The translations under genes and the position numbers were made by a program. The notes beneath the pieces were generated by a model. That model saw only the letters and a program-made list of their open reading frames with translations, was not told where the DNA came from and ran no database searches. This document shows positions 19,706 through 30,076 of a stretch of 64,000 nt of DNA, one piece after another (within the stretch, counting starts at the first letter, position 1; every line of letters starts with the position of its first letter). This DNA comes from Mycobacterium sp. ITM-2016-00318 (GTDB lineage Bacteria > Actinomycetota > Actinomycetes > Mycobacteriales > Mycobacteriaceae), in the NCBI RefSeq assembly GCF_002968285.2, contig NZ_CP134400.1, forward strand, positions 434,001 to 498,000, given 5' to 3'.

Positions 19706-20834
19706 CGTGCTGGCCGATCTGCTCAACGTCTGGGAGGCGGGCGGGACCGTGGGCGTCGGCACCGTCGTCCGGACATTTCAGTCCGCACCCCGGCCGCCGG
19801 GCGCGTCGATGGTGGTGGCGCCCGACGGCTCGGTGAGCGGCTCGGTGTCGGGCGGCTGCGTCGAAGGAGCCGTCTACGAGTTGGCCAAAGACGTTGTGCG
19901 CGACGGCGTACCGCGTCTCGAGCGGTACGGGATCTCCGACGACGACGCCTTCTCGGTCGGGCTGACCTGCGGCGGGATCATCGACGTCTTCGTCGAAGCG
20001 ATCTCTCAGCGCACCTTCCCCGAGCTGAGGGCGGTGGCCGACGACATCGCCGCCCACCGGCCGGTCGCCGTCGCGACCGTCGTCGCCCATCCCGACGCCG
20101 GCTGGGTGGGACGCAGGCTCATCGTCGGATCCGGTTCGACGCAGGGCACTCTGGGTTCGGCGCGTGCCGATGCCGCCGTCAGAGACGATGCGCTCGGACT
20201 GCTTGCCGCGGGCAGCAGCGAGGTGCTCACCTACGGCCCGGACGGTCAGCGCCGCGGTGCCGGCATGGAGGTGTTCGTCGCAGGCTATGCGCCGCGGCCG
20301 CGGATGCTGATCTTCGGTGCGATCGACTTCGCCGCCGCGCTCGCCCGGCAGGGCTCGCTGCTCGGCTACCGCGTCACCGTCTGCGATGCGCGGCCCGTTT
20401 TCGCGACGCGGGCGCGTTTTCCGACGGCCGACGAGGTGGTGGCCGAATGGCCGAACCGCTATCTGGCCGCACAGCAGGAGGCGGGCGAGATCGACGGCCG
20501 CACCGTCATCTGCCTGCTCACCCACGACCCGAAGTTCGACGTTCCGCTGCTGGAGGTCGCGCTGCGGCTACCCGCCGCTGGCTACATCGGCGCGATGGGG
20601 TCACGACGCACGCACGACGACCGCATGCGCAGGCTGGCCGAGGCGGGGCTGAACCAGGACGAGCGCAGTCGGCTGGCCAGCCCCATCGGGCTGGATCTGG
20701 GTGCGAGGACCCCGGAGGAGACCGCGGTGTCGATCGCCGCGGAGATCATCGCGAGGCGGTGGGGTGGCGGAGGCCGTCCGTTGACCGACGTTGACGGTCG
20801 CATCCACCACGAGGGCGGCAGGTGGCCGGGTTAG
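19698..20834 (+). CDS. xdhC: XdhC/CoxI-family molybdenum cofactor maturation protein
   Basis: A 378-residue XdhC/CoxI protein that binds Moco, supports its sulfuration and inserts it into xanthine dehydrogenase-type enzymes. The N-terminal XdhC/CoxI domain contains SVSGGCVEG near 50 and the CGG segment (LTCGGIIDVF). The C-terminal Rossmann-like XdhC_C domain starts with LIFGAIDFA near 203 and includes the GYIGAMGSRRTH signature. It overlaps the nhaA fusion gene by eight bases and meets dedA tail to tail with a 4-base overlap. Its likely client is the hydroxylase at 1.0-4.6 kb, the only such enzyme in the window. Confidence 0.88.
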   Translation: MRDVLADLLNVWEAGGTVGVGTVVRTFQSAPRPPGASMVVAPDGSVSGSVSGGCVEGAVYELAKDVVRDGVPRLERYGISDDDAFSVGLTCGGIIDVFVEAISQRTFPELRAVADDIAAHRPVAVATVVAHPDAGWVGRRLIVGSGSTQGTLGSARADAAVRDDALGLLAAGSSEVLTYGPDGQRRGAGMEVFVAGYAPRPRMLIFGAIDFAAALARQGSLLGYRVTVCDARPVFATRARFPTADEVVAEWPNRYLAAQQEAGEIDGRTVICLLTHDPKFDVPLLEVALRLPAAGYIGAMGSRRTHDDRMRRLAEAGLNQDERSRLASPIGLDLGARTPEETAVSIAAEIIARRWGGGGRPLTDVDGRIHHEGGRWPG

Positions 20835-21493
20835 TCCTCGACCGGTGCCGCGACGCGGCCCGCCTTCCGGCGCTTGTACCACTCGACGATCATCGGGGTG
20901 ATCGACGCGACGGCGATGAGGATGAAGATCGGCTCGAGCAGTTTCTGGATGATCTCGAACTGGCCGAGCCCGTACCCGAGAAGTGTCAGGCCGACGCCCC
21001 ACACGACCGCGCCGATGACATTGAACAGAGTGAAAACGCCGTAGCCCATCTTGGCGGCTCCGGCGGTGATCGGTGCCAACGTCCGCACTATCGGCACGAA
21101 GCGGGCGATCACGATCGCAAACGGTCCCCGCTGTTCGAAGAAGGCGTGTGCTTCGTCGAGGTAGCGCTGCTTGAGGAGGCGCGCGTTGGGCTTGAACATG
21201 TGTGTGCCGACGTAGCGGCCGATGAAGTAGCCGACCTGACCACCGAGGACGGCGGCGATCGGGATGAAGACCAGCAGCTGCCACAGCTGCAAGCTCGCCT
21301 GGCCCGCCGCTGCGGTACCCGCGGCCAGCATTCCCGCCACGAACAGGAGGGTGTCGCCGGGCAGGACGGGAAACAGCACACCGGACTCGATGAAGATCAC
21401 CAGCAGCAGGCCCACCAGGGCCCACGCGCCGAAGTAGCCGATGAGCTTGATCGGGTCGAGGAAGTCCGGCATCAACATCACCGTGGTGGTCAT
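20831..21493 (-). CDS. DedA-family membrane protein (Rv0364 homologue)
   Basis: A 220-residue DedA/SNARE-associated (VTT-domain) protein with about five membrane segments. It shows the family motifs FIESGVLFPVLPGD, GGQVGYFIGRYVG and RFVPIVRTLAPITAG, including the essential acidic and arginine residues. DedA proteins are linked to polyprenyl-phosphate or phospholipid scrambling and proton-motive-force homeostasis. I chose the ATG at 21491-21493, because the longer frame upstream runs antisense through fba. A shorter alternative begins at MPDFLDP. It diverges from fba, as Rv0364 does from Rv0363c. Confidence 0.9.
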   Translation of the reverse strand: MTTTVMLMPDFLDPIKLIGYFGAWALVGLLLVIFIESGVLFPVLPGDTLLFVAGMLAAGTAAAGQASLQLWQLLVFIPIAAVLGGQVGYFIGRYVGTHMFKPNARLLKQRYLDEAHAFFEQRGPFAIVIARFVPIVRTLAPITAGAAKMGYGVFTLFNVIGAVVWGVGLTLLGYGLGQFEIIQKLLEPIFILIAVASITPMIVEWYKRRKAGRVAAPVED

Positions 21494-21589
21494 GGCTACC
21501 CAAGATACCGGCGTCTGGGCGACGGCCTGCTCAGCGCGCTCGGGCTTGAGATACTGCTTTCCAACAGCAGCGCCACGAGAGGACGTGCC

Positions 21590-22627
21590 ATGCCCATCGC
21601 CACACCCGAGGTCTATGCCGAGATGCTGGCACGCGCCAAGGAGCATTCCTATGCGTTCCCCGCGATCAACTGCACGTCCTCGGAGTCGATCAATGCCGCG
21701 CTGAAAGGTTTCGCCGACGCGGGCAGCGACGGCATCATCCAGTTCTCGACGGGCGGCGCCGAGTTCGGCTCGGGGCTCGGGGTGAAGGACATGGTGACCG
21801 GAGCCGTCGCGCTGGCCGAGTTCGCGCACATCGTCGCCGAGAAATATCCGGTCACGGTCGCGCTGCACACCGATCACTGCCCGAAGGACAAGCTCGACTC
21901 CTATGTGCGGCCTCTGCTGGCGATCTCGCAGAAGCGGGTGTCCGACGGCGGCAACCCGCTGATCCAGTCGCACATGTGGGACGGCTCCGCGGTGCCGATC
22001 GACGAGAACCTGCAGATCGCCCGCGAGCTTCTCAAGCTGTCGGCCGAGGCCAAGATCGTCCTGGAGATCGAGATCGGCGTCGTCGGCGGCGAGGAGGACG
22101 GCGTCGAGGCCGAGATCAACGAGAAGCTCTACACCACGCCGGAGGACTTCGAGAAGACCATCGACGCGCTCGGTGCCGGCGAGCACGGCCACTACCTGTT
22201 GGCCGCGACGTTCGGCAACGTGCACGGCGTGTACAAGCCCGGCAACGTCAAGCTGCGGCCCGACATCCTCGCGCAAGGCCAGAAGGTGGCCGCCGCCAAG
22301 CTCGGAATTTCCGCTGACGCACAGCCTTTCGATTTCGTGTTCCACGGCGGGTCCGGCTCCTTGAAATCCGAGATCGAGGAGTCGCTGGGCTACGGCGTGG
22401 TCAAGATGAACGTCGACACCGACACCCAGTACGCATTCACCCGCCCCGTCGCGGGCCACATGTTCGCCAACTACGACGGCGTGCTGAAGATCGACGGCGA
22501 GGTCGGCAACAAGAAGGTCTACGACCCGCGCAGCTACATGAAGAAGGCCGAGGCCGCGATGGCCGAGCGCGTCGTGGAGGCCTGCAACGACCTGCACAGC
22601 GCGGGCCGGTCGGTGTCGGCCGGCTGA
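21590..22627 (+). CDS. fba: Class II fructose-1,6-bisphosphate aldolase
   Basis: A 345-residue zinc-dependent aldolase of glycolysis and gluconeogenesis that cleaves fructose 1,6-bisphosphate to dihydroxyacetone phosphate and glyceraldehyde 3-phosphate. LHTDHCPKD near residue 93 carries the zinc and catalytic residues; the loop HGGSGS near 253 and the NVDTDTQYAF segment bind substrate phosphates. Length and sequence agree with mycobacterial Fba (Rv0363c). The ATG at 21590 is preceded by GAGAGGA. The open frame runs further upstream only because of high GC. Confidence 0.97.
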   Translation: MPIATPEVYAEMLARAKEHSYAFPAINCTSSESINAALKGFADAGSDGIIQFSTGGAEFGSGLGVKDMVTGAVALAEFAHIVAEKYPVTVALHTDHCPKDKLDSYVRPLLAISQKRVSDGGNPLIQSHMWDGSAVPIDENLQIARELLKLSAEAKIVLEIEIGVVGGEEDGVEAEINEKLYTTPEDFEKTIDALGAGEHGHYLLAATFGNVHGVYKPGNVKLRPDILAQGQKVAAAKLGISADAQPFDFVFHGGSGSLKSEIEESLGYGVVKMNVDTDTQYAFTRPVAGHMFANYDGVLKIDGEVGNKKVYDPRSYMKKAEAAMAERVVEACNDLHSAGRSVSAG

Positions 22628-22693
22628 GCCGGCAATTCAGCTCGGCCGGCTGAGCCGGCAATTCAGCTCGGCCGGCTGAGCCGGCAATTCAGC
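22620..22693 (+). repeat. Three tandem 26-bp hairpin repeats at the fba 3' end
   Basis: Two full copies (22620-22645, 22646-22671) and a 22-base third copy (22672-22693) of the unit CCGGCTGAGCCGG plus CAATTCAGCTCGG. With the preceding G each copy contains GCCGGC-TGA-GCCGGC, a 6-bp stem with a 3-base loop, and also GCTGA...TCAGC. The first copy includes the fba stop codon. The array fills the gap to the convergent gene at 22700 and probably acts as a terminator or mRNA 3' stabiliser. Confidence 0.8.
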
Positions 22694-22699
22694 CAAGGA

Positions 22700-23554
22700 C
22701 TAGCCGCTCGGCGCCTGACAGATCTTCCACTGGTCGTCGCGGAACTGCAGGTCAAAGCTGCGGGTCGACCTGGTCTGCGGCGCGTACGCCATGAACGTGG
22801 TCACGTTGGCCTCTGCGTGATCGCCGTTGACGACGATCTGGTCGATGCTGGACACCACCGGGTACTGCTTGGCCGCCGCCACCCTGGCGTGGGTGTCGGC
22901 CCAGGCCCGCTCGTCGTAGTTCACGTAGCTGTCACGGGTGGTGCCGCAGGTGATGCTGCGCAGCGTGGCCAGATCACCGTTCTGGACCGCGACGTCGAAG
23001 TTCTCGATCGTCGAGCGGACCATCTCCTCCTGTGACTCCTTGGACTCGGAGTCGCGGGTCAGCAGCAGCGTGCCGAGTATCGCGACGGCGGCGAGCGCGG
23101 CGATGACCAGGATGAGCGCTACGACCCAGCCCCAGCTGCGCCTGCGACCCTGCGGGGGTGGCGGCGGGGGTACGTCTGTGCGCGGCGGAATCGTCTGTGG
23201 CGCAACCGGTTTGTTGGGCGATAGCGGTTCGGTGGGCGTCGAGATGATCTCCGTCGCGGGGTCCGCAGTCTTCTCGATGAACTTCGTCGCCGACGAGTCC
23301 ATACCGGACGGCGCGGTGTACCGCCGCTCGGCAGCCACCTCCTCGGTCGGCGGGCCCGTGTCGATCGTGCCGGTCTCTTCGACCGCCATCACCTCGGTGG
23401 GATGCTCCTCGACGATCGGGGCCGCCTGGGTGGGGGCGTCGTGGACGCCCTGCGGCGGCTGCGTCTGTCCGGCCGGCTGCTCGGCGTCGGCGGGCTTGTC
23501 GGCTGAGCCCACGACCGGTTCGTCTCCGTGCTCGGGCCCTGATGGGTTCGACAT
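22700..23554 (-). CDS. Rv0361-like membrane protein
   Basis: A 284-residue single-pass membrane protein. Residues 1-140 are acidic and Pro/Thr-rich, ending in a PPPPPP run before basic RRR; a transmembrane helix spans about 143-166; the C-terminal domain (about 170-284) is extracytoplasmic with one Cys pair (SITCGTT and KICQAP) and a DQWKIC ending typical of DUF4878/NTF2-like folds. Position (after fba, before the DUF3151 gene) and architecture match Rv0361. Its function is unknown. Another short protein with a similar ending is encoded at 39129. Confidence 0.82.
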   Translation of the reverse strand: MSNPSGPEHGDEPVVGSADKPADAEQPAGQTQPPQGVHDAPTQAAPIVEEHPTEVMAVEETGTIDTGPPTEEVAAERRYTAPSGMDSSATKFIEKTADPATEIISTPTEPLSPNKPVAPQTIPPRTDVPPPPPPQGRRRSWGWVVALILVIAALAAVAILGTLLLTRDSESKESQEEMVRSTIENFDVAVQNGDLATLRSITCGTTRDSYVNYDERAWADTHARVAAAKQYPVVSSIDQIVVNGDHAEANVTTFMAYAPQTRSTRSFDLQFRDDQWKICQAPSG

Positions 23555-23647
23555 CCCTGCAGCAGTCCTCCCGTGCCGATCAACGTCTGTCGGCTCGGCC
23601 GACGTGGTCTCTGTCCGAGCTTAATTGCCCCACGGCACAATAGGCGT

Positions 23648-24064
23648 ATGACGCGGATGGGTGATCTTCTGGGACCGGATCCGGTCCGTCTTCCCGGTGA
23701 CAGTGCGGCCGAGGCGGAACTCGAAGCCGAGGAGAAACCGGCGATCGTGGCCGCCGCCCACCCTACGGCTTCGGTGGCGTGGGCGGCGCTGGCCGAGGAT
23801 GCGCTGGCCGACGAAAAGGTCATCACGGCGTACGCCTACGCGCGCACCGGCTATCACCGCGGGCTTGACCAGTTGCGCCGCAATGGCTGGAAGGGGTTCG
23901 GGCCGGTGCCGTATTCGCACGCACCCAACCGCGGCTTCCTGCGGTGCGTGGCGGTGCTCGCGAAGGCCGCGGACGCGATCGGGGAGTCCGACGAGTACGC
24001 GCGCTGCCTCGACCTGCTCGACGACTGCGATCCCGCGGCGCGCGGCGAACTCGGCCTCACCTAG
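23648..24064 (+). CDS. DUF3151 protein (Rv0360c homologue)
   Basis: A 138-residue soluble protein beginning MTRMGDLLGPDPVRLPGD, the conserved opening of the DUF3151 family. The middle part (ASVAWAALAEDAL, then AYARTGYHRGLDQLRRNGWKG) is helical and TPR-like in character, and the C-terminus is acidic. No function is established for the family. I chose the ATG at 23648 for its match to family starts; a second ATG three codons in is possible. It diverges from the Rv0361-like gene, with 93 bases between. Confidence 0.85.
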   Translation: MTRMGDLLGPDPVRLPGDSAAEAELEAEEKPAIVAAAHPTASVAWAALAEDALADEKVITAYAYARTGYHRGLDQLRRNGWKGFGPVPYSHAPNRGFLRCVAVLAKAADAIGESDEYARCLDLLDDCDPAARGELGLT

Positions 24065-24067
24065 ACC

Positions 24068-24961
24068 TCACCAGCTCGCCTCGCAGTTGCAGTCGCCCGC
24101 GGCGTCGGGAGTCTCGATCTGAACGGTGGCGTGTTCGAGGCCGCGGGCGGCGAGTACGGCCTTGGCCTCGTCGAGCACCTTCGCCGAGTCGGCGGTGGAC
24201 GTCAGGTGCGCGGTGGCCATGTCCTTGCCGGGCACCAGTGTCCATACGTGGAGGTCGTGCACCTCGGTCACGCCGTCGAGCGCGCAGAGCGCCTTGCGAA
24301 GCTCCTCGACGTCGATGTGGCTCGGTGACGACTCGGACAGGATGCGCAGCGCCGCCCGCGCGAGCGAAATGGCGCGCGGCAGCACCCAGAGCGCGACCAG
24401 GACGGCGACGACGACGTCGGCGTACGGCCAGCGCGTGGTAACGGTCACGATGCCCGCGATCAGCACGCCGATGCTGCCGACGGTGTCGGCGACGACCTCC
24501 ATGTAGGCGCCCTTGACGGCGAGGCTGCCCTCGGAGTGCGAGCGCAACAACAGCACCACGATGGCGTTGGCGATCAGCCCCGCGAGCGCGACGACGATCA
24601 TCGGCACACCGGGGATGTCGGGTGCATCGCCGAACCGGTCGACCGCCTCGTAGAGGATGAAACCCGCCACGAACAGCAGCAGCACGGCATTGGCGACGGC
24701 GGTGAACACCTCGGCGCGGTGCCAGCCGTAGGTCCTTTTGGCCGACGCGCTGCCGTGCCGGGCCACCAGCACCGCGGTCAGGCCCATGAACATGGCGACC
24801 AGATCGGTGAGCATGTGGCCCGCGTCGGCCAGCAGCGCGATCGAGTTGATCAGCAGCGCGGTGGTGAGCTCGATGACGAAGAAGACCGACAGGATGCCCG
24901 CGGCGATGAGCATCCGGCTGACGCGGGTGTCGGCGCCCCCGTGATCATGGTCCGCACCCAT
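24068..24961 (-). CDS. Cation diffusion facilitator (CzcD-like) metal efflux protein
   Basis: A 297-residue CDF transporter that exports divalent metal (commonly Zn2+) in exchange for protons. It has six transmembrane helices, a His-rich N-terminus (DHDHGG), the TM2 metal-site motif HMLTD and the TM5 motif EVVAD, followed by a cytoplasmic C-terminal domain (about 205-297) with the HDLHVWTL strand. The TM5 site has Glu where many zinc CDFs have His, so metal preference is uncertain. The C-terminus carries an extra CNCE motif. It is the last gene of a minus-strand run that includes the peptidase gene 42 bases upstream. Confidence 0.9.
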   Translation of the reverse strand: MGADHDHGGADTRVSRMLIAAGILSVFFVIELTTALLINSIALLADAGHMLTDLVAMFMGLTAVLVARHGSASAKRTYGWHRAEVFTAVANAVLLLFVAGFILYEAVDRFGDAPDIPGVPMIVVALAGLIANAIVVLLLRSHSEGSLAVKGAYMEVVADTVGSIGVLIAGIVTVTTRWPYADVVVAVLVALWVLPRAISLARAALRILSESSPSHIDVEELRKALCALDGVTEVHDLHVWTLVPGKDMATAHLTSTADSAKVLDEAKAVLAARGLEHATVQIETPDAAGDCNCEASW

Positions 24962-25003
24962 GCGGCCAATCTATGCGTAAAGACGCATGTGTCGCAAGAC
25001 GCT

Positions 25004-25783
25004 CTACATCCAGGCCGACCAGAACTGGGTGAGGCCCAGACCGTTGCCGACGAGGAACCTGTCGACACCGAAGATGTCGACGAACCAGGTCACAACCGAG
25101 AAGAAGTACCGGCTCAACGGTGTCGCGATGAACAGGATCAGCAGGATGAACAGGCCCCACTGCTTGGCGGGGTTGAGCGCCCGCTGGGTGTCGGCGCTCA
25201 GATGCGGTTCCAGTGCGCTGTAGCCGTCAAGGCCGGGCACCGGCAACAGGTTCAGCACGACGGCTGTGACCTGAAGGAAGCCGGAGAACGCCATGCCTGC
25301 CCAGAACACCATGTGATCGGGGTCGTAGAACAGCGCCGTCGCCGCGAGCAGGATCACGGCGAACACGATGTTGGTGAACGGACCCGCGAGGCTGACGATT
25401 GTCTTCTGCCACTTGGTCATGAAGTCGGTTCGCACGTACACCGCCCCGCCCGGGACGCCGATGCCGCCGAGCGCGATGAAGATGATCGGCAGCAGAAGCG
25501 AGAGCACCGGATGCGTGTACTTCATCGGGTTGAGCGTCAGGTATCCGCGCATCGCGACGCCGTGGTCGCCGAAGCGCCACGCGGTGAAGGCGTGGGCAAA
25601 CTCGTGTAGGCAGAGCGACACCACCCAGCCGGCGATGACCAATACGAAGACGCCGACGTAGGCCAACGGCTCGATGCTGTCGGCGGCCTGCCATGCCACC
25701 ACGCCACCGGCCGCGGTGATCGCGACGATGGCCAGAAAGATGGGGCTCGGCCGCACCGACCCGGCCACTACGGGAACGTTCAC
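25004..25783 (-). CDS. Site-2 protease-family (M50) membrane metalloprotease (Rv0359 homologue)
   Basis: A 259-residue multi-pass membrane protein with the M50 zinc motif HEFAH in the second or third helix and the second ligand region NLLPVPGLDGYSAL (Asp is the third ligand). It lacks the PDZ domain of Rip1 and belongs to the short, PDZ-less branch. Such enzymes cut membrane-embedded substrates such as anti-sigma factors; no substrate is indicated here. The start is GTG at 25783 (MNVPVVAG). Position agrees with Rv0359. Confidence 0.85.
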   Translation of the reverse strand: MNVPVVAGSVRPSPIFLAIVAITAAGGVVAWQAADSIEPLAYVGVFVLVIAGWVVSLCLHEFAHAFTAWRFGDHGVAMRGYLTLNPMKYTHPVLSLLLPIIFIALGGIGVPGGAVYVRTDFMTKWQKTIVSLAGPFTNIVFAVILLAATALFYDPDHMVFWAGMAFSGFLQVTAVVLNLLPVPGLDGYSALEPHLSADTQRALNPAKQWGLFILLILFIATPLSRYFFSVVTWFVDIFGVDRFLVGNGLGLTQFWSAWM

Positions 25784-25802
25784 CTCACGAAGCTACCGGT
25801 GC

Positions 25803-26612
25803 TCAGGTGGGCCAGTCGCATTCGGTCAGCTCGGCCGACAGCTTCCACAGCTGCCGTGCGGTCTGTGCGTCGCGCGCCTTCTTCAGCGGCTTGGTCACCC
25901 GCGGCTTGCCGAACTGCTTGAACACCGGGCAGAGATACGTCCCGGCCGGCAGGTCCGCCGTCACACCCATGACGCTGGAGCGCGACGCGGTCTTGGCGCT
26001 CTGCGGCAAGTCCTTGAAGAGGGCCTGCTTCGATGACCAGGCCAGGTAGCCGCCGCTGTAGCGCACGATGTTGGTGTCGGCGCCGCCGGGATCGACGACG
26101 ATCGCACGCACGCCCTTCCTGGCCAGTTCATAGGTGAACAGCATCACCGCAAGCTTGGACTGGCCGTAGGCCGACCACTTGGAGTACGGACGGGTGTGCC
26201 AGTTCAAATCGTCGAGATGCAACTTGGCGAACATGTGGTTCATGCTCGTGACGGAGACGACGCGGTCGGTGATCCGGTCGCCGAGCAGGCAGGTCAGCGC
26301 GAAGTGGCCGAGATAGTTCGTCCCCATGTGGGTCTCGAAGCCGTCGGCCGTCCGCGACAGCGGAAGGCCGAGCACGCCTGCGTTGTTCACCAGCACGTCG
26401 ACGGCGTCCACCGAGTCGGCGAATTTGCGCACGCTGGTCAGGTCGGCCAGATCGAGATGGGCGACCTCGATGTCGCCGGCGATGTCCGCTGCGGCCCGCT
26501 CGGACTTCTCGACGTCGCGCGCCGCGATCAACACTCTGTGGCCCGCTGCGGCCAATGCCGTCGCCGTCTCCCTGCCGACACCGCTGTTGCCTCCGGTAAC
26601 GATGATTCGCAC
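25803..26612 (-). CDS. Short-chain dehydrogenase/reductase (retinol dehydrogenase-like)
   Basis: A 269-residue SDR with cofactor motif TGGNSGVGRETA at the N-terminus, LVNNAGVLG near 85 and the catalytic YGQSK (YxxxK) near 150. The region resembles the WW-oxidoreductase/retinol dehydrogenase branch (HMGTNYLGHFALT). Substrate unknown. It starts four bases after the stop of the Rv0358-like gene and ends 19 bases before the M50 peptidase gene start, so all four minus-strand genes here may share a transcript. Confidence 0.85.
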   Translation of the reverse strand: MRIIVTGGNSGVGRETATALAAAGHRVLIAARDVEKSERAAADIAGDIEVAHLDLADLTSVRKFADSVDAVDVLVNNAGVLGLPLSRTADGFETHMGTNYLGHFALTCLLGDRITDRVVSVTSMNHMFAKLHLDDLNWHTRPYSKWSAYGQSKLAVMLFTYELARKGVRAIVVDPGGADTNIVRYSGGYLAWSSKQALFKDLPQSAKTASRSSVMGVTADLPAGTYLCPVFKQFGKPRVTKPLKKARDAQTARQLWKLSAELTECDWPT

Positions 26613-26616
26613 GCGC

Positions 26617-27216
26617 CTATCTCACCAGCAGCCAACCCTGTGTGTGGCGATAAAACGTAGATCGGCGAACGATTTCTTGCGCCTCCCGCTCGTCGCGGAC
26701 CACCACCGCGCCCGGCGTGCCGAGCTGAGCGGCCCGTCCTGCCGACCACTGCCGCACGCCTGGGCGAACAACGCACGCGCGAAGCCCTGGCATGGCCTGT
26801 GTCGGTTCGATGCGGACACCTGCGACCTCGCCGTCGAACAGCTGGGTGTCGTCGACGACGGCCTCGCCGCGCAGCGGTTCACCGTCGGCACCGCGCCATT
26901 CCGCCGCGCCGACGATGACGTGGCCGGTGTCGTCCCGGATCAACGGCACCCGCTGCGCCCTACCGCGTCTCACCCGCCGTGCCGTCCACCATCCGGTGGC
27001 GCGGCCGACTTCGACGTCGAGCCGGTCGGTCCGCAGCAGCCGGGTCAGCACCGACGCCACATCCGCGTTGGAACCGACGACGATCAGCCGGCTGGCGCAG
27101 GCCGCCGCGGCGTCGATGTCGTCTCGTCCGTCGGCCTTTCGTGCGTGAAGACCGGCCAGTGGCCGAGGCGGGCGTCGGCCGCCGAACAGCAACACCGCGA
27201 CATCAGTCGTGCTCAA
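26617..27216 (-). CDS. Rv0358-like protein of unknown function
   Basis: A 199-residue soluble protein. The N-terminal half contains a strand-Gly pattern (LIVVGSNADVASVLTRLLR) followed by a basic TARRVRRGRAQRV stretch; the C-terminal half includes an Arg-rich segment and ends HTQGWLLVR. No catalytic motif or known domain was recognised. The start is TTG, with GAAGGAG seven bases upstream. It lies between purA (divergent) and an SDR gene, in the position of Rv0358 next to purA (Rv0357c). Confidence 0.7.
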   Translation of the reverse strand: MSTTDVAVLLFGGRRPPRPLAGLHARKADGRDDIDAAAACASRLIVVGSNADVASVLTRLLRTDRLDVEVGRATGWWTARRVRRGRAQRVPLIRDDTGHVIVGAAEWRGADGEPLRGEAVVDDTQLFDGEVAGVRIEPTQAMPGLRACVVRPGVRQWSAGRAAQLGTPGAVVVRDEREAQEIVRRSTFYRHTQGWLLVR

Positions 27217-27270
27217 CGCGCTCCTTCGGGTACCTGGAGGTCAGGTCGGATACAGTGGCTCACCGGCTGA

Positions 27271-29215
<1,945 letters not shown>

Positions 29216-29219
<4 letters not shown>

Positions 29220-29881
29220 CGACGCAGCTGCCGCACCCGCTGACCACCCCTCGCGCGGCGGCGCTGGCCGGTGTGTTGTTCGGGCTGTTGTTCGGGAGCG
29301 CGCTGATTCTGATCCGGACCGCGCTGCCCGCGGGCGCCGAGGAGGGCGCGCAGTGGCTGGACGCAGGCAGCCAGAAGATGAGGGTGGCGGCCATCTTGAT
29401 GCCGTTCGCGGGCATCGCGTTTCTGTGGTTCATCGGCGTGGTGCGCGATGGGTTCGGCCGGCTCGAGGACAAGTTCTTCTCGTCGGTGTTCATCGGCGCC
29501 GCGCTGATGTTTCTGGCGATGATGTTCACGGCCGCAGCTATCGGTGCCGGATTGGCAGCCAGCAGTAGGGATGTCGTCGACGCGGCCGCGCATGCGGAGG
29601 TGGCCACGTTCGGGCAGATGGTGTTGATCGCGTTGACCAAGACCTATGCGCTGCGAATGGGCGCGGTGTTCATGATCTCGCTGGCCACCGTCTGGCTCAA
29701 GACCGGGCTCATGCCGCGCTGGTTGGTTCTCGTGACTTATGTTCTGGCCCTTGGCATTCTGCTGGCCACTGATTTCAGCATGTGGATGACCCTGGCCTTT
29801 CCGGTGTGGGTGCTGATCGTGAGCCTGCTACTGCTGGTGCGGGCCGGGGTCATCGACCTCGATCGAGATGGCGACAGGTAG
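29216..29881 (+). CDS. Multi-pass membrane protein of unknown function
   Basis: A 221-residue integral membrane protein with about five to six hydrophobic segments (roughly 14-36, 55-75, 88-112, 147-162, 168-186, 190-210) and short polar loops. No transporter or enzyme signature is visible. The start is GTG, overlapping the thioesterase stop by four bases, so it is the third gene of the purA transcript. It ends one base before the convergent ferredoxin gene. Confidence 0.8.
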
Positions 29882-30076
29882 TCACTCCTGTGCGATCGTC
29901 AGCGCTTGGGACGGGCAGAGCTTGACCGCCTCGCGCGCCTTGTCCTCCTCGCCACTGGGGATTTCGTCGGCGAGCACCACCACGATGCCGTCGTCATCCT
30001 GGTCGAAGAGGCTGTCGGCGACCATCACGCAGTTACCCGCCTGGATGCAGACTTCGCGATCGGCGTGCACCTTCAC
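29882..30076 (-). CDS. Small [3Fe-4S]-type ferredoxin for the adjacent P450
   Basis: A 64-residue ferredoxin of the P450-associated actinobacterial type. Cys10, Cys16 and Cys54 (in CPSQ) are the three cluster ligands; residue 13, where a fourth ligand would lie, is Ala. This suits a [3Fe-4S] cluster. Its ATG overlaps the P450 stop (ATGA), so it very probably donates electrons to that P450. A ferredoxin reductase is not present in the window. Confidence 0.9.
   Translation of the reverse strand: MKVHADREVCIQAGNCVMVADSLFDQDDDGIVVVLADEIPSGEEDKAREAVKLCPSQALTIAQE

Noticed and set aside
17963..19762. 599-residue open frame antisense to nhaA
   Set aside because: Low-complexity Arg/Asp/Gln-rich shadow of a clear gene.
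20822..21589. Extension of the fba frame upstream across dedA
   Set aside because: Antisense to DedA with no similarity; Fba length and the GAGAGGA site fix the start at 21590.
22620..22693. CRISPR-like array (repeated units)
   Set aside because: Units are directly adjacent without spacers and only three copies exist; it is a tandem hairpin repeat.
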